A stretch of 33,612 nt of DNA from an uncultured Lachnospiraceae bacterium (GCA_947175175.1 CAMWLV010000027.1:1-33612), one strand, 5' to 3'. Counted from the stretch's first letter, positions 17,588 through 25,659 are shown. The notes: generated from the sequence alone by a model not told the origin. A program made the numbers and translations.

Positions 17588-17616
17588 TTGTGACCTCACA
17601 CATTTTGAGTTATAAT
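17588..17616 (+). promoter_or_regulatory. Probable sigma-A promoter of luxE-luxC
   Basis: TTGTGA (17588-17593) and TATAAT (17611-17616) with 17-bp spacing, about 42 bp before the luxE ATG. The boxes and spacing are identical to those of the divergent two-component promoter. Confidence 0.75.
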
Positions 17617-17658
17617 CAAAAAAACGCAGAAATAAACACGCAATCAAGGAGGACTCCC

Positions 17659-18771
17659 ATGAAACACCGCCGCTGCTTGTTCTCAGTCAAAAATCCCTAC
17701 GACACACAATCCGATGACGCATTTATCAACGCTGCAAAAGAGAATTTTCTCTATCATTATGAACACTGCAAAGACTACAGGAAAATAGCAGACGGTCTCG
17801 GCATCAGTGCACAAACATTCCGCACCATCGATGATATCCCGCAGCTCCCCTGCCTTCCTACACTGCTGTTCAAGCGGCATCATCTAAAATCGGCATCCGC
17901 GTTGTTCAAGGCAACTTCCTCTGGCACAAGCGGAAACTTCAGCGAGATCGGCTTTGATATCGGTGGACTGCTCGGCGCACTCATCATGTCCTGCAAGATC
18001 ATGCACAGACGTGGACTAATTTCCCTGATTCCCTGTCACTATATTGTCATGGGCTACAAACCACACCGCGGCAACCGCACTGCTGTCACCAAGACTGCGT
18101 TTGGCGCGACACTCTTTGCCCCTGCTATCCGCCGCAGATATATCCTGAAATACCAAAACGGAGCCTATTCCCCGGATTTCGAGGGAATCATCTCCGCCCT
18201 GAAAAAACTGGACAATTCCTTCTTTCCAGTGCGCTTTATGGGGTTTCCGTCCTACACATTCTTTCTGATGAAAATGTTGGACGAGCGAAACATCCACATC
18301 AAACTAAAAAAAGGCTCCAAGATTATGCTTGGAGGGGGGTGGAAACAATTTTACGCAGAGCAGGTCGACAAAGCTTCTTTCTACCAGCTGGCAGAAAAAG
18401 TATTCGGCGTGCACGACAAAGATATCGTGGAGTTTTTCGGCGCGGTGGAGCACCCGATTCTTTACTGTGATTGTCCCAACCATCATTTTCATGTTCCTGC
18501 ATACAGCCGTGTCGTTATCCGTGACGCCGATACACTGAATCCAGTACCTGAGGGAACCGTGGGACTCGTAAACCTCATTACACCCATGGTAAGCGCGACA
18601 CCAATTCTCTCTGTCATGACAGACGATCTCGGCGTTCTGCACAGCGGCAGTCAGTGCGGCTGCGGTATTCAGACACCGTATCTTGAAATCATCGGCCGCG
18701 TCGCCCCCACGGAGATCAAAACGTGCGCGGCTGGCGCTGCTGATATTTTAAAAACAAGTCAGGAACTTTAG
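17659..18771 (+). CDS. luxE: LuxE-like acyl-protein synthetase (fatty acid activating)
   Basis: Product of 370 residues from the ATG at 17659, chosen because AAGGAGG lies 6 nt upstream and the promoter sits before it. LuxE enzymes activate a free fatty acid with ATP, hold the acyl group on a Cys near the C terminus and hand it to LuxC. Visible features are LPCLPTLLFKRH, the adenylation-type ATSSGTSGNFSE (85-96), SLIPCHYIVMGYKPHRG, RFMGFPSYTFFLMK, IMLGGGWK, EFFGAVEHPILYC and the C-terminal EIKTCAAGAADIL, whose Cys356 sits where the acyl-carrying Cys is expected. The length equals classical LuxE. It is co-transcribed with luxC, whose ribosome binding site overlaps the luxE stop (TAGGAGG). No luxD or luxAB is present, so the role is aldehyde or alcohol formation, not light. 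Confidence 0.88.
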   Translation: MKHRRCLFSVKNPYDTQSDDAFINAAKENFLYHYEHCKDYRKIADGLGISAQTFRTIDDIPQLPCLPTLLFKRHHLKSASALFKATSSGTSGNFSEIGFDIGGLLGALIMSCKIMHRRGLISLIPCHYIVMGYKPHRGNRTAVTKTAFGATLFAPAIRRRYILKYQNGAYSPDFEGIISALKKLDNSFFPVRFMGFPSYTFFLMKMLDERNIHIKLKKGSKIMLGGGWKQFYAEQVDKASFYQLAEKVFGVHDKDIVEFFGAVEHPILYCDCPNHHFHVPAYSRVVIRDADTLNPVPEGTVGLVNLITPMVSATPILSVMTDDLGVLHSGSQCGCGIQTPYLEIIGRVAPTEIKTCAAGAADILKTSQEL

Positions 18772-18782
18772 GAGGTAATCAA

Positions 18783-20081
18783 ATGATTCTTTATAGAGGA
18801 GAACTTTTTGACAGTGCAGAACAGGAGCGGATTCTAACAGAGATGGAACCATACATCAACTGTACACTCTCCGAAAAAACACTTCCCACCGCAAAGGTCG
18901 TTGCCGCGATAGACCAGCTTGGAAAAGAGATTGCAGCCGGAAACTATGACGGACTCCTAGATTCGCTGCAAACAGATAACCCACGACGGTACAAAATGCT
19001 TGCCGCAACAATGCTTTCCCGCGAAAATCTAGAATTCAAACTAAAAACAGAGCTTTGCGGTTTAATACCTTGCAATACTGTGTCACAATCAGGTATAGTA
19101 TCTTCTGTTCAGACCAAGACAATGCCGCTCGGCGTGCTCTTCCACATCGCGGCAGGTAACATGGACGGACTTCCCGCCTTCAGCCTCGCAGAAGGGCTCC
19201 TTACAGGCAATGTCAATATTCTGAAACTTCCGCAGGCGGACAATGGTATCTCACTGGAAATCATCTCACGCCTCATTGCCATAGAACCCGCACTCAAGGA
19301 CTATATCTTTGTCTTTGACACCCCCTCAACAGATCTCACTGCAATGCAGCGCATGGCTAAGATGGCTGACGGAATCTGTATCTGGGGCGGCGAGGCAGCT
19401 GTAAAAGCAGTGCGCTCCCTTGCGCCCACAGGCGCAAAACTAATCGAATGGGGACACAAATTAGGCTTCTGCTACATCGCAGAAGCCAGTAATTTAGAAA
19501 ACATAAAATCAGAACTTGCGGCACTCGCAGAACATATTGCCGCAACAAGACAGCTTTTGTGCAGTTCCTGCCAGACAATCTTCCTCAATACAGAAAACGA
19601 AGCAGACCTGCACAAATTCTGCGAACTTTTTCTTCCCATACTCGAGGCAGCGGCAGCGAAGCATCGCAGCGGAAACATCGGCGAGCGTGCATACATGACA
19701 CTGATGCGCCATACAGAATATTTGGAAGAACTCATCGGACAGTCCCATGACACTGTAAGCGAATACCGCGGAAGCAGCTGCCGCCTTCTTGTGCGTTCCG
19801 ACAGTGAACTCGAGCTCTCCCCCATGATGTGCAGCGTCCTCGTCAAACGGCTTCCACAGAAGAAAATCATGCCCGTACTCCGCCGCAAAAAGGGGCTTCT
19901 ACAGACAGCAGGACTCATCTGTGCACCCGAAGACCGCGCTACGTTTGCCGAACTCTTCGCGCGATGCGGCATCACACGCGTAACTACTGCCGGAAATATG
20001 TCCGCTTATTTTAACGGCGAAGCCCACGATGGGGAATATGCGTTAAGACGATATGTTAGAATAGTTGATATTGAGCTGTAA
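18783..20081 (+). CDS. luxC: LuxC-like acyl-CoA/acyl-enzyme reductase
   Basis: The 432-residue protein belongs to the LuxC family of NADPH-dependent acyl reductases related to aldehyde dehydrogenases. It reduces the acyl group delivered by LuxE to a fatty aldehyde. Recognisable pieces are PLGVLFHIAAGNMDGLPAFSLAEGLLTGNVNILKLP (116-150), IWGGEAAVKAVR (200-211), EWGHKLGFCYI and RQLLCSSCQTIFL (256-268). Cys260 in that last motif aligns with the acyl-accepting Cys of Vibrio LuxC. AGGAGG is about 7 nt before the ATG and overlaps the luxE stop codon, so translation is coupled. The gene ends 3 bp from the convergent spoVAC stop. Some homologues act on CoA thioesters, so acyl-CoA reduction is an alternative. 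Confidence 0.9.
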   Translation: MILYRGELFDSAEQERILTEMEPYINCTLSEKTLPTAKVVAAIDQLGKEIAAGNYDGLLDSLQTDNPRRYKMLAATMLSRENLEFKLKTELCGLIPCNTVSQSGIVSSVQTKTMPLGVLFHIAAGNMDGLPAFSLAEGLLTGNVNILKLPQADNGISLEIISRLIAIEPALKDYIFVFDTPSTDLTAMQRMAKMADGICIWGGEAAVKAVRSLAPTGAKLIEWGHKLGFCYIAEASNLENIKSELAALAEHIAATRQLLCSSCQTIFLNTENEADLHKFCELFLPILEAAAAKHRSGNIGERAYMTLMRHTEYLEELIGQSHDTVSEYRGSSCRLLVRSDSELELSPMMCSVLVKRLPQKKIMPVLRRKKGLLQTAGLICAPEDRATFAELFARCGITRVTTAGNMSAYFNGEAHDGEYALRRYVRIVDIEL

Positions 20082-20089
20082 ATTTTACA
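20077..20089. other. Palindrome holding both convergent stop codons of luxC and spoVAC
   Basis: TGTAAATTTTACA is a 13-bp palindrome that contains the luxC TAA (20079-20081) and the complement of the spoVAC TAA (20085-20087). No hairpin-plus-T-tract terminator lies between the two genes, so their transcripts probably overlap at the 3' ends. Confidence 0.6.
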
Positions 20090-20546
20090 ATACTCCCATT
20101 ATTTTCCCAATCCAGTATATGAGCCCCAGCCCCCAGCTTGTGACAATGCCATACAAAATCACAGGCCCAGCTATTGTGAAAATCTTGCACCCGATACCGA
20201 ATACCTGTCCTTCCGTCTTGTACTCAATCGCCGATGCCACCACCGAGTTTGCAAAGCCGGTGATGGGTACAAGTGCACCTGCCCCGCCCCACTTTACCAA
20301 TTTTCCATACAAGTTAAAACCAGTCAGCAGTGCACTCAGCAGAATCAGTGACATGGAACACCACCCAGCCGCAGTCTCCTTCTCGATGCCAAACTGATTC
20401 GTCGCCGTGTTGACGATCAGCTGACCGATACAACAGATGACTCCGCCCATGATAAATGCTTTCCCCATTTGTAAGGGCAGATTTGTTTTCGGTGAATTCT
20501 GCCGCACATACTCCTGATACTCTTCTTTTTTCTGTTCTGATGCCAT
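20085..20546 (-). CDS. spoVAC: Stage V sporulation protein AC
   Basis: Membrane protein of 153 residues from the ATG at 20546, preferred over the adjacent TTG at 20549 because AGGGAGG is 9 nt upstream. The SpoVAC/SpoVAE-type membrane family forms channels in the spore inner membrane for calcium-dipicolinate movement. QMGKAFIMGGVICCIGQ, FGIEKETAAGWCSMSLI, LTGFNLYGKLVKWGGAGALVPITGFANSVVASAIEYKTEGQVFGIGCKIF and a final hydrophobic segment match SpoVAC closely, including the KTEG wording that separates AC from AE. It lies 14 bp after spoVAB. Unusually, spoVAD and spoVAE do not follow; luxC is convergent instead. Confidence 0.92.
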   Translation of the reverse strand: MASEQKKEEYQEYVRQNSPKTNLPLQMGKAFIMGGVICCIGQLIVNTATNQFGIEKETAAGWCSMSLILLSALLTGFNLYGKLVKWGGAGALVPITGFANSVVASAIEYKTEGQVFGIGCKIFTIAGPVILYGIVTSWGLGLIYWIGKIMGVL

Positions 20547-20560
20547 CAATCCTATCCTCC

Positions 20561-21010
20561 CTAAATCCCTTCAAAAAATCCGTTGATAAAATACACAAGC
20601 GATCCCGCAATCTTTCCAAGCGCGACTGCGAGCACTGCAATGCTCACGCCCATCTTTAATTTGACCCTTCTGGCAAATATCGGTATGCCATCAAGCACCT
20701 CCGCGAGCGCAATGGACAGACAGCCAACAAAAATGCCTGCAAAGATGCCAATCAGGCTTAACAGCACTGTCAGCAAAATATTTGGACCGCTCCCGAGTGA
20801 ACCATTGATTGGAAACACACTGAGCACATCCGCCAGTACCGCACCAAAGATCAGACACTCCTCATAAAAAATCTCACACCTTGCAGTATCTGTCCTCCCC
20901 GCAAACCGAGGAACCAGACCAACCACAAAAAGCACAGTAAAGACGCCTGCCGAGACCATGATTCCTGAGCTGATGCCGATTATCCACAACAATATGATTT
21001 TCCAGACCAT
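20561..21010 (-). CDS. spoVAB: Stage V sporulation protein AB
   Basis: The 149-residue polytopic membrane protein has about four to five hydrophobic segments and the SpoVAB pattern SSGIMVSAGVFTVLFVVGLVPRFAGRT, FEECL-like YEECLIFGAV, GIFAGIFVGCLSIALAEVLDGIPIFARR and LKMGVSIAVLAVALGKIAGSLVYF. It is part of the SpoVA complex needed for dipicolinate uptake into the forespore. Its ATG overlaps the spoVAA stop (TAATG), which indicates coupled translation. Expression in the forespore under sigma-G is expected from the family; no sigma-G promoter could be fixed by eye. Confidence 0.92.
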   Translation of the reverse strand: MVWKIILLWIIGISSGIMVSAGVFTVLFVVGLVPRFAGRTDTARCEIFYEECLIFGAVLADVLSVFPINGSLGSGPNILLTVLLSLIGIFAGIFVGCLSIALAEVLDGIPIFARRVKLKMGVSIAVLAVALGKIAGSLVYFINGFFEGI

Positions 21011-21666
21011 TATTCCACATCCTTCTCCAGCTTCTGCCTGTCAGCCATCTCCACAAGCGCCTGATTGACATCCCGTTCATAGTTGCGCATCTCCACCTCC
21101 AATGGAGTCGGATCGGACGTCAGCCGCTTGCCGCCGATATGGTTGTAAAATACGATAATTCCTGCTGCCAGACCAATCGAATACGAGATTTCCAGCGCCG
21201 TATACCCATCCGACTCCACGCCCATCACCAACACATAAATTCTGCTCAGCACGTCGGCCAGTCCGACATCATTGTGGAACGCCATGATCGTAAACGCGGA
21301 GCCAAAAAAGCAGATCAGCGACACAAACGCAATCTTGACATATGCTCCTAACCCGTTTTTCTGTTCCGGTTTGTCATGCTGCAGCGATGCCTTCTCTATG
21401 ATAATATCTGTCTCACCGATATTCTCGACTGTAATTCCCGGACAGAGCTTCGTGATCTGCTCTATGATCTTCAAGACACTGACCACCACCCTTGGCTGTC
21501 CATCCCGCCGGAAACGGTGTATCTTAAGCGCTTCCACCTTTGCCCTTACCGTCTTGTCCTCACAGTAAACGCTCGCCGCATCCGAGAGCTCCACATCTTC
21601 CTTTGCCAATGATACATTCTGTTTTGCCATAAGATATAACACTACATTTGCCACAAAAATAACCAT
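21010..21666 (-). CDS. spoVAA: Stage V sporulation protein AA
   Basis: The 218-residue product has an N-terminal soluble domain (about 8-110: LYLMAKQNVSLAKEDVELSDAASVYC, KVEALKIHRF, VVSVLKIIEQITKLCPGITVENIGETDIII) as in SpoVAA. Two hydrophobic stretches follow (about 125-150 and 178-198), and a charged tail. The family needs the LYL segment, so the start at 21666 is kept over the internal ATG at 21630, although the upstream GGAAAGG is unusually close to the ATG. It is first in the spoVAA-AB-AC operon. A GAAATTC/GAATTTC inverted repeat lies just upstream. Confidence 0.88.
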   Translation of the reverse strand: MVIFVANVVLYLMAKQNVSLAKEDVELSDAASVYCEDKTVRAKVEALKIHRFRRDGQPRVVVSVLKIIEQITKLCPGITVENIGETDIIIEKASLQHDKPEQKNGLGAYVKIAFVSLICFFGSAFTIMAFHNDVGLADVLSRIYVLVMGVESDGYTALEISYSIGLAAGIIVFYNHIGGKRLTSDPTPLEVEMRNYERDVNQALVEMADRQKLEKDVE

Positions 21667-21674
21667 GCCTTTCC

Positions 21675-21696
21675 GAAATTCTTATCCTCGAATTTC
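21675..21696. promoter_or_regulatory. Inverted repeat upstream of spoVAA
   Basis: GAAATTC (21675-21681) and GAATTTC (21690-21696) form a 7-bp stem with an 8-nt loop 9 bp before the spoVAA ATG. It overlaps the region where transcript leader or promoter elements would lie; an operator or small RNA hairpin is possible. Confidence 0.3.
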
Positions 21697-21790
21697 TTCC
21701 TATACATGGTTATTATCTGTAATTATTTATTTTTTATTCTTGCAAAAGCACTTCGCCATTTCCATTTATCATTCGTTTTGCATCTTTTAT

Positions 21791-22858
21791 TTAAGGTATC
21801 TGTATCTGCCCTAAATCCGCAAGATTGCGCTCAACAATTTCAATCAGAACATAATCACATTCTGTGTCTTTCACCAGCGAAAGATCATACGGTGTCGAGC
21901 GATTAAAAGTAACATTGTCAAAGGTTCCGCCCATATACGGGATCATTGCCCTGCCAAAGCTGTCGCGATAAACGAGTATCGATTTTCCATTTCCGTCCTC
22001 AGCAGCTGTACGGATTTTCATGTCATCCACACTATGCATTCTGCCAATGTACCGATAACTCTTTCCATCCTTATAGATACGCTGCGCCTCAAAATGCTCT
22101 ACAGTCGGAAAAAGAATCGCATATAGATCAGGACTGTGGCTCTCCTCAACTTGATAACCTGTAAGCTCATAGCGGTCTGTCAAACCATACACCTTATAAA
22201 TCTCGTTCAGAACAAGCCGTGCTCCTGTATTGTTCCAATGTGTATCCTCATGCAGATACATCTCGTCTTCTATCTTACCCTCTAGTAAAATATGGTATGC
22301 ATCTACATATGGAATCCCTGCCTGCAGCAGTTTCTCCTGCAAAAGTGTCAGATTACTCTGCTCTGCCTTGTTACCAAAACGCATCGGCATATATTCTGGA
22401 TAAATTTGATTTTTATTCGGCACAATAACAAAAAGCGGCTTCTTCCCCTGACTTTCGATATAATCACAGACCTCTGCCATTCTTGACGCGATCTGGTCAA
22501 GCTCACTGTCTGTCATCGTAACTCCCGCATAATCAGAAAGAGTCTCTCCAAAGAAAAGCCAGTCCTCTTTTCCGATTACCACCTGGTCGTCACTGGGCGT
22601 ATGAAAAAGCTTATATTTAATCATACTATCTGCAGCTACCAGTTCACTGCGAAAGGCAAAATACTCCGACACATAGGTCTGCAGTTCCTGAAAATAATCC
22701 CTGTTCCACCCTTCTTCTGCCCAAAATACAGGCTTTTCCGACAGTGTCCTGTTTTCTGCAAGCTCTGAATAGTAAAACAGCATTCCCACAGAATGGATCA
22801 TGCAAACCACAAAAAACAGTATCGCATATATCCATTTTCCCATATTCTTTCTCTTCAT
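21791..22858 (-). CDS. AlgJ/AlgX-like (DHHW/SGNH-fold) polymer O-acetylation protein
   Basis: The 355-residue protein has one N-terminal membrane anchor (about 8-28) and an extracytoplasmic SGNH-like domain. The DHHW family signature ENRTLSEKPVF is followed by GKEDWLFFGE. The catalytic pair is seen as HEDTHWNNTGA (203-213, Asp205 and His207) and YRDSFGRAM (296-304, nucleophile Ser299). Such proteins take an acetyl group delivered by an MBOAT acyltransferase and place it on a secreted polysaccharide, as AlgX/AlgJ do on alginate. The MBOAT partner is encoded at 24286-25659 with the yerB-like gene between. GGAGAAG lies close before the ATG. It ends the minus-strand glycan gene cluster. Confidence 0.85.
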   Translation of the reverse strand: MKRKNMGKWIYAILFFVVCMIHSVGMLFYYSELAENRTLSEKPVFWAEEGWNRDYFQELQTYVSEYFAFRSELVAADSMIKYKLFHTPSDDQVVIGKEDWLFFGETLSDYAGVTMTDSELDQIASRMAEVCDYIESQGKKPLFVIVPNKNQIYPEYMPMRFGNKAEQSNLTLLQEKLLQAGIPYVDAYHILLEGKIEDEMYLHEDTHWNNTGARLVLNEIYKVYGLTDRYELTGYQVEESHSPDLYAILFPTVEHFEAQRIYKDGKSYRYIGRMHSVDDMKIRTAAEDGNGKSILVYRDSFGRAMIPYMGGTFDNVTFNRSTPYDLSLVKDTECDYVLIEIVERNLADLGQIQIP

Positions 22859-22915
22859 GTTCTTCTCCAGTCAAAGCTCTTTTCCGTATGTGTGGTAATC
22901 ATAGCACTGATTCTA

Positions 22916-24079
22916 TTATTTAATCAGAATATTTGCCCATGAATCAGAGGGCACTAATGCGATGTATGTCTTACCAGTATTGAGCACCAGCTGCTCGCCT
23001 GTCAATCTATAATAAACAGTTGGTGTATTTTCCCCAGTCTTTGCCCATACCACTGGAATCATCTTTCCGTCCGTAATATAATACCCAGAACGTCCTACAT
23101 CGATCGCATTGTAGATCATATATCCATTTTTATCCAGCTGCGAAAACGTAGTATCTTGTATCAACAGATTCTTGAATGAAAGTTGTGCGTTGTTATGCAG
23201 CGGATCTGTATGAGCCTTTCCGTACTCATAATAATCATAAGTATTTGTCACCGCATTGTAGATCAGTTTTGACTGATTGTGCGGGAACGCCAAGCTTAGA
23301 TCGATCTCCGCACATGGTATGGCTTCTGGATAAATTGACAGATCGATCTCCGCATCTGAGAATATAAAATGCTGTCCAGGATAATATGCGTTATACTCCT
23401 TAGTATAACCAGCCTTCTGTATTCTGCTTGCAATCTCGCCCGTGCAGACATACTCAGTAAATTCTCTCTTTTTCCCATTATTTATGCGCTTAAATCCGCC
23501 GCTCAAATTGTTTGAATAAGGCTTCGCAGCCCAGTCGTTAATGTAGAACGGACCTCCATCGTGACACAAAATTGCATTCCACTCCGCTGCGAGCATAAAA
23601 TTGGTAGGTCTTACACTTCGAATACTTCCAAACTGTGTAATCTTCCCCCAATCCTTCACAACCGCCATCAGTCGAGTGATGCGTCCATTTGCAGTGCTGT
23701 TCATCATCTCGTACACGACATCTGCCTCAGTCAGTCCATAATGCGGAAGTGCCATCTTCTCATTATCAACCATGATCGCCACTGGACGCTGATTCTGCAG
23801 ACTGATATCAATCCACTCATTGGTCAGCTCACTGCGGTACAGATTGCCCTGCGGTGTCGTCAACTGCGCGGATGGCTGCAATTGTAAATCTGCTCCTGTC
23901 ATATCAAGCAATGTCACTGGCAGTACATTCTCCTGTGCCGCATAGTCCATACGAACCTCAGTCACTGTCTCAGTACCCTTTTCCTCCACTGTCTGGCTGC
24001 CAGGTAAGGCAGACATTACGGTGATCGCTGCCAGTATTGCAGCACATGCCATCATACACTTTTGTTTTCTGTTTCTCAC
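22916..24079 (-). CDS. YerB-like extracytoplasmic protein (DUF3048)
   Basis: Product of 387 residues starting at GTG with AGGAGG 9 nt upstream. A signal or anchor (about 8-27) is followed by a spacer and then the DUF3048 N-terminal domain (about 90-230: RPVAIMVDNEKMALPHYGLTEADVVYEMM, ITRLMAVVKDW, QFGSIRSVRPTNFMLAAEWNAILCHDGG) and the C-terminal domain (about 255-385, ending with TGKTYIALVP). The family is widespread in Firmicutes outside the membrane; its biochemical role is not settled. It has its own probable promoter (24105-24133) and is followed by the AlgX-like gene 57 bp downstream, so the two likely share a transcript. Confidence 0.88.
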   Translation of the reverse strand: MRNRKQKCMMACAAILAAITVMSALPGSQTVEEKGTETVTEVRMDYAAQENVLPVTLLDMTGADLQLQPSAQLTTPQGNLYRSELTNEWIDISLQNQRPVAIMVDNEKMALPHYGLTEADVVYEMMNSTANGRITRLMAVVKDWGKITQFGSIRSVRPTNFMLAAEWNAILCHDGGPFYINDWAAKPYSNNLSGGFKRINNGKKREFTEYVCTGEIASRIQKAGYTKEYNAYYPGQHFIFSDAEIDLSIYPEAIPCAEIDLSLAFPHNQSKLIYNAVTNTYDYYEYGKAHTDPLHNNAQLSFKNLLIQDTTFSQLDKNGYMIYNAIDVGRSGYYITDGKMIPVVWAKTGENTPTVYYRLTGEQLVLNTGKTYIALVPSDSWANILIK

Positions 24080-24104
24080 TTATTTCTTCCTCCTATTTTT
24101 TAAT

Positions 24105-24133
24105 ATAATACTGTTTGCAACCTTGTCTGTAAA
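24105..24133 (-). promoter_or_regulatory. Probable promoter of the yerB-like/algX-like pair
   Basis: Minus-strand TTTACA (24133-24128) and TATTAT (24110-24105) with 17-bp spacing lie 25 bp before the GTG start. Confidence 0.55.
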
Positions 24134-24151
24134 AGCTTAGTTGTATATTTT

Positions 24152-24194
24152 ATTATAACATATCTGTACAAAAAATGTACAGCCATGTTATAAT
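24152..24194. repeat. Two-step hairpin between MBOAT and yerB-like genes
   Basis: Outer arms ATTATAACAT/ATGTTATAAT (10 bp), a 2x2 internal loop, and inner arms CTGTACA/TGTACAG (7 bp) around an A5 loop. It lies about 90 bp after the MBOAT stop and about 20 bp upstream of the -35 box of the next promoter. No T tract follows on either strand, so it is either a weak terminator or an operator. Confidence 0.55.
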
Positions 24195-24285
24195 TCTGCA
24201 GATTAATTTTTAATTCAACCCTTCTCCGTGATCATAAGCAACTATTTCAAACAGATCAATTCAATCCTCTCATCAATATACTTCT

Positions 24286-25659
24286 TCAGAACCGAAAATA
24301 AATAAAGGGATTGTAGCTGCTGGCTGCCAGGTTCATCATACAGAAAACCAGCAATACAACAGAAGCTGCATACAGGACTTCCTGATGCTTTATTCTCTCT
24401 TTCAGCCACACACTGACCGGCGCTGAGAGAAGTACCGCTGCAAGTATACACACAACATGATAGGGTGTCAAAAGCTTCGCGATCATCATCTGCTCCGCCG
24501 GCTCCGCATGAAATCCTGTAAACATTGCTGACAGAATACGCACGGCATGACCGATCGTGTCTGCCCGGAAAACCACAAACCCGCAGATGACCACAAGCAT
24601 CGTGTAAATGTGCGCAAACACCTTGTTCTTCAATGGAATAAGTTTCTTGTACTCCAAAGTGATAAACAGTCCATGGAAAAGTCCCCACACCAGAAAAGTC
24701 CAGTTTGCCCCGTGCCATATCCCTGTCGCCATAAACACGATCAGCTTATTGACCATTGTCCGCATCTCACCCTTGCGGTTTCCGCCAAGCGGAATATAGA
24801 GGTATTCTTTGAACCACGTGGACAGGGAAATATGCCATCTGCGCCAGAACTCCTGTATATTCCCAGAAATATATGGATAATTGAAGTTCTCCTGAAAGGT
24901 AAAACCAAACATTCTGCCAAGTCCGATTGCCATATCCGAATAACCGCTGAAATCAAAGTAAATCTGAAAGATATAGCACACTGCCTCGATCCATGCCGTG
25001 AGCCAGAACCTCATCTGCGTCGTATAGAGCGTATCCACAATATAAGCCATCGCATTCGCGATCAGCAGCTTCTTTCCAAGACCACAGATAAACCGCTGTA
25101 TCCCTGCCGCCGTGTCCTCAATTGTGACACGCCTGTCAGAAAGCTGCGCTTCAATGTCATGGTATTTGACAATCGGTCCTGCGATCAGCTGTGGGAAGAA
25201 CGAAATATACAGCATCAGCTTCCACACATTCTTCTGTACCGTATTCCTGTCCCTGTACACGTCAATACAATAGGATAGCGCCTGAAATGTATAAAAGGAG
25301 ATACCGATCGGAAGCGCAATCCCGGGCACCGGCATCCGTACACCAAACAGTCTTCCGATTGTCTCCGCCAGCAGCGCACTGTATTTAAACACAACAAGCA
25401 TTCCGATATTGAACAGCACTGTCAAAGCAAGGATCCCTTTCGCCCCCTGCTGCCTTGACGCAATCAGACGCGCCAGCACATAATTGATCAATATGGAACC
25501 AATCATGAGCAGGATATACACCGGCTCTCCAAAAGCATAGAAAAACAGACTTGCAAGAATCAGCACTGCATTCTTTACTTTTATATTGGGACAGATGCAG
25601 TACAGCAAATATATTATCGGCAGAAAGAAAAATAAAAATATACAGGAGCTAAATACCAT
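24286..25659 (-). CDS. MBOAT-family membrane O-acyltransferase (AlgI/DltB-like)
   Basis: The 457-residue polytopic protein has the usual AlgI start (MVFSS...FFFLPIIYLLY) and family motifs PIGISFYTFQALSYCIDVYR (117-136), FFPQLIAGPIVKY, FDFSGYSDMAIGLGRMFGF (236-254), NIQEFWRRWHISLSTWFKEYLYIPLGGNR (267-295) and TGIWHGANWTFLVWG (312-326) with the invariant His316. It would accept an acyl group from a cytoplasmic donor and pass it across the membrane for attachment to an extracellular polymer. Probable recipients are the AlgX-like protein downstream and the SGNH-SH3 protein upstream. AAGGAGA precedes the ATG. It is 15 bp after the Glu/Thr-rich lipoprotein gene, which suggests one operon. Confidence 0.92.
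   Translation of the reverse strand: MVFSSCIFLFFFLPIIYLLYCICPNIKVKNAVLILASLFFYAFGEPVYILLMIGSILINYVLARLIASRQQGAKGILALTVLFNIGMLVVFKYSALLAETIGRLFGVRMPVPGIALPIGISFYTFQALSYCIDVYRDRNTVQKNVWKLMLYISFFPQLIAGPIVKYHDIEAQLSDRRVTIEDTAAGIQRFICGLGKKLLIANAMAYIVDTLYTTQMRFWLTAWIEAVCYIFQIYFDFSGYSDMAIGLGRMFGFTFQENFNYPYISGNIQEFWRRWHISLSTWFKEYLYIPLGGNRKGEMRTMVNKLIVFMATGIWHGANWTFLVWGLFHGLFITLEYKKLIPLKNKVFAHIYTMLVVICGFVVFRADTIGHAVRILSAMFTGFHAEPAEQMMIAKLLTPYHVVCILAAVLLSAPVSVWLKERIKHQEVLYAASVVLLVFCMMNLAASSYNPFIYFRF

Noticed and set aside
17590-17658. Upstream extension of luxE to an ATG at 17590
   Set aside because: It overlaps the -35 box, lacks a ribosome binding site, and the shorter form equals the family length.
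19472-19975. Minus-strand frame of 167 codons inside luxC
   Set aside because: Ser/Arg-rich shadow of a well-supported gene; no start signal.
21667-21720. Sigma-G promoter before spoVAA
   Set aside because: CATGTATA near 21702-21709 resembles a -10 but does not fit the CATNNTA pattern and has no matching -35 at the right spacing.
24547-25278. Open plus-strand frame of 243 codons
   Set aside because: Antisense to the MBOAT gene, His/Arg-rich composition typical of a reverse-complement shadow.
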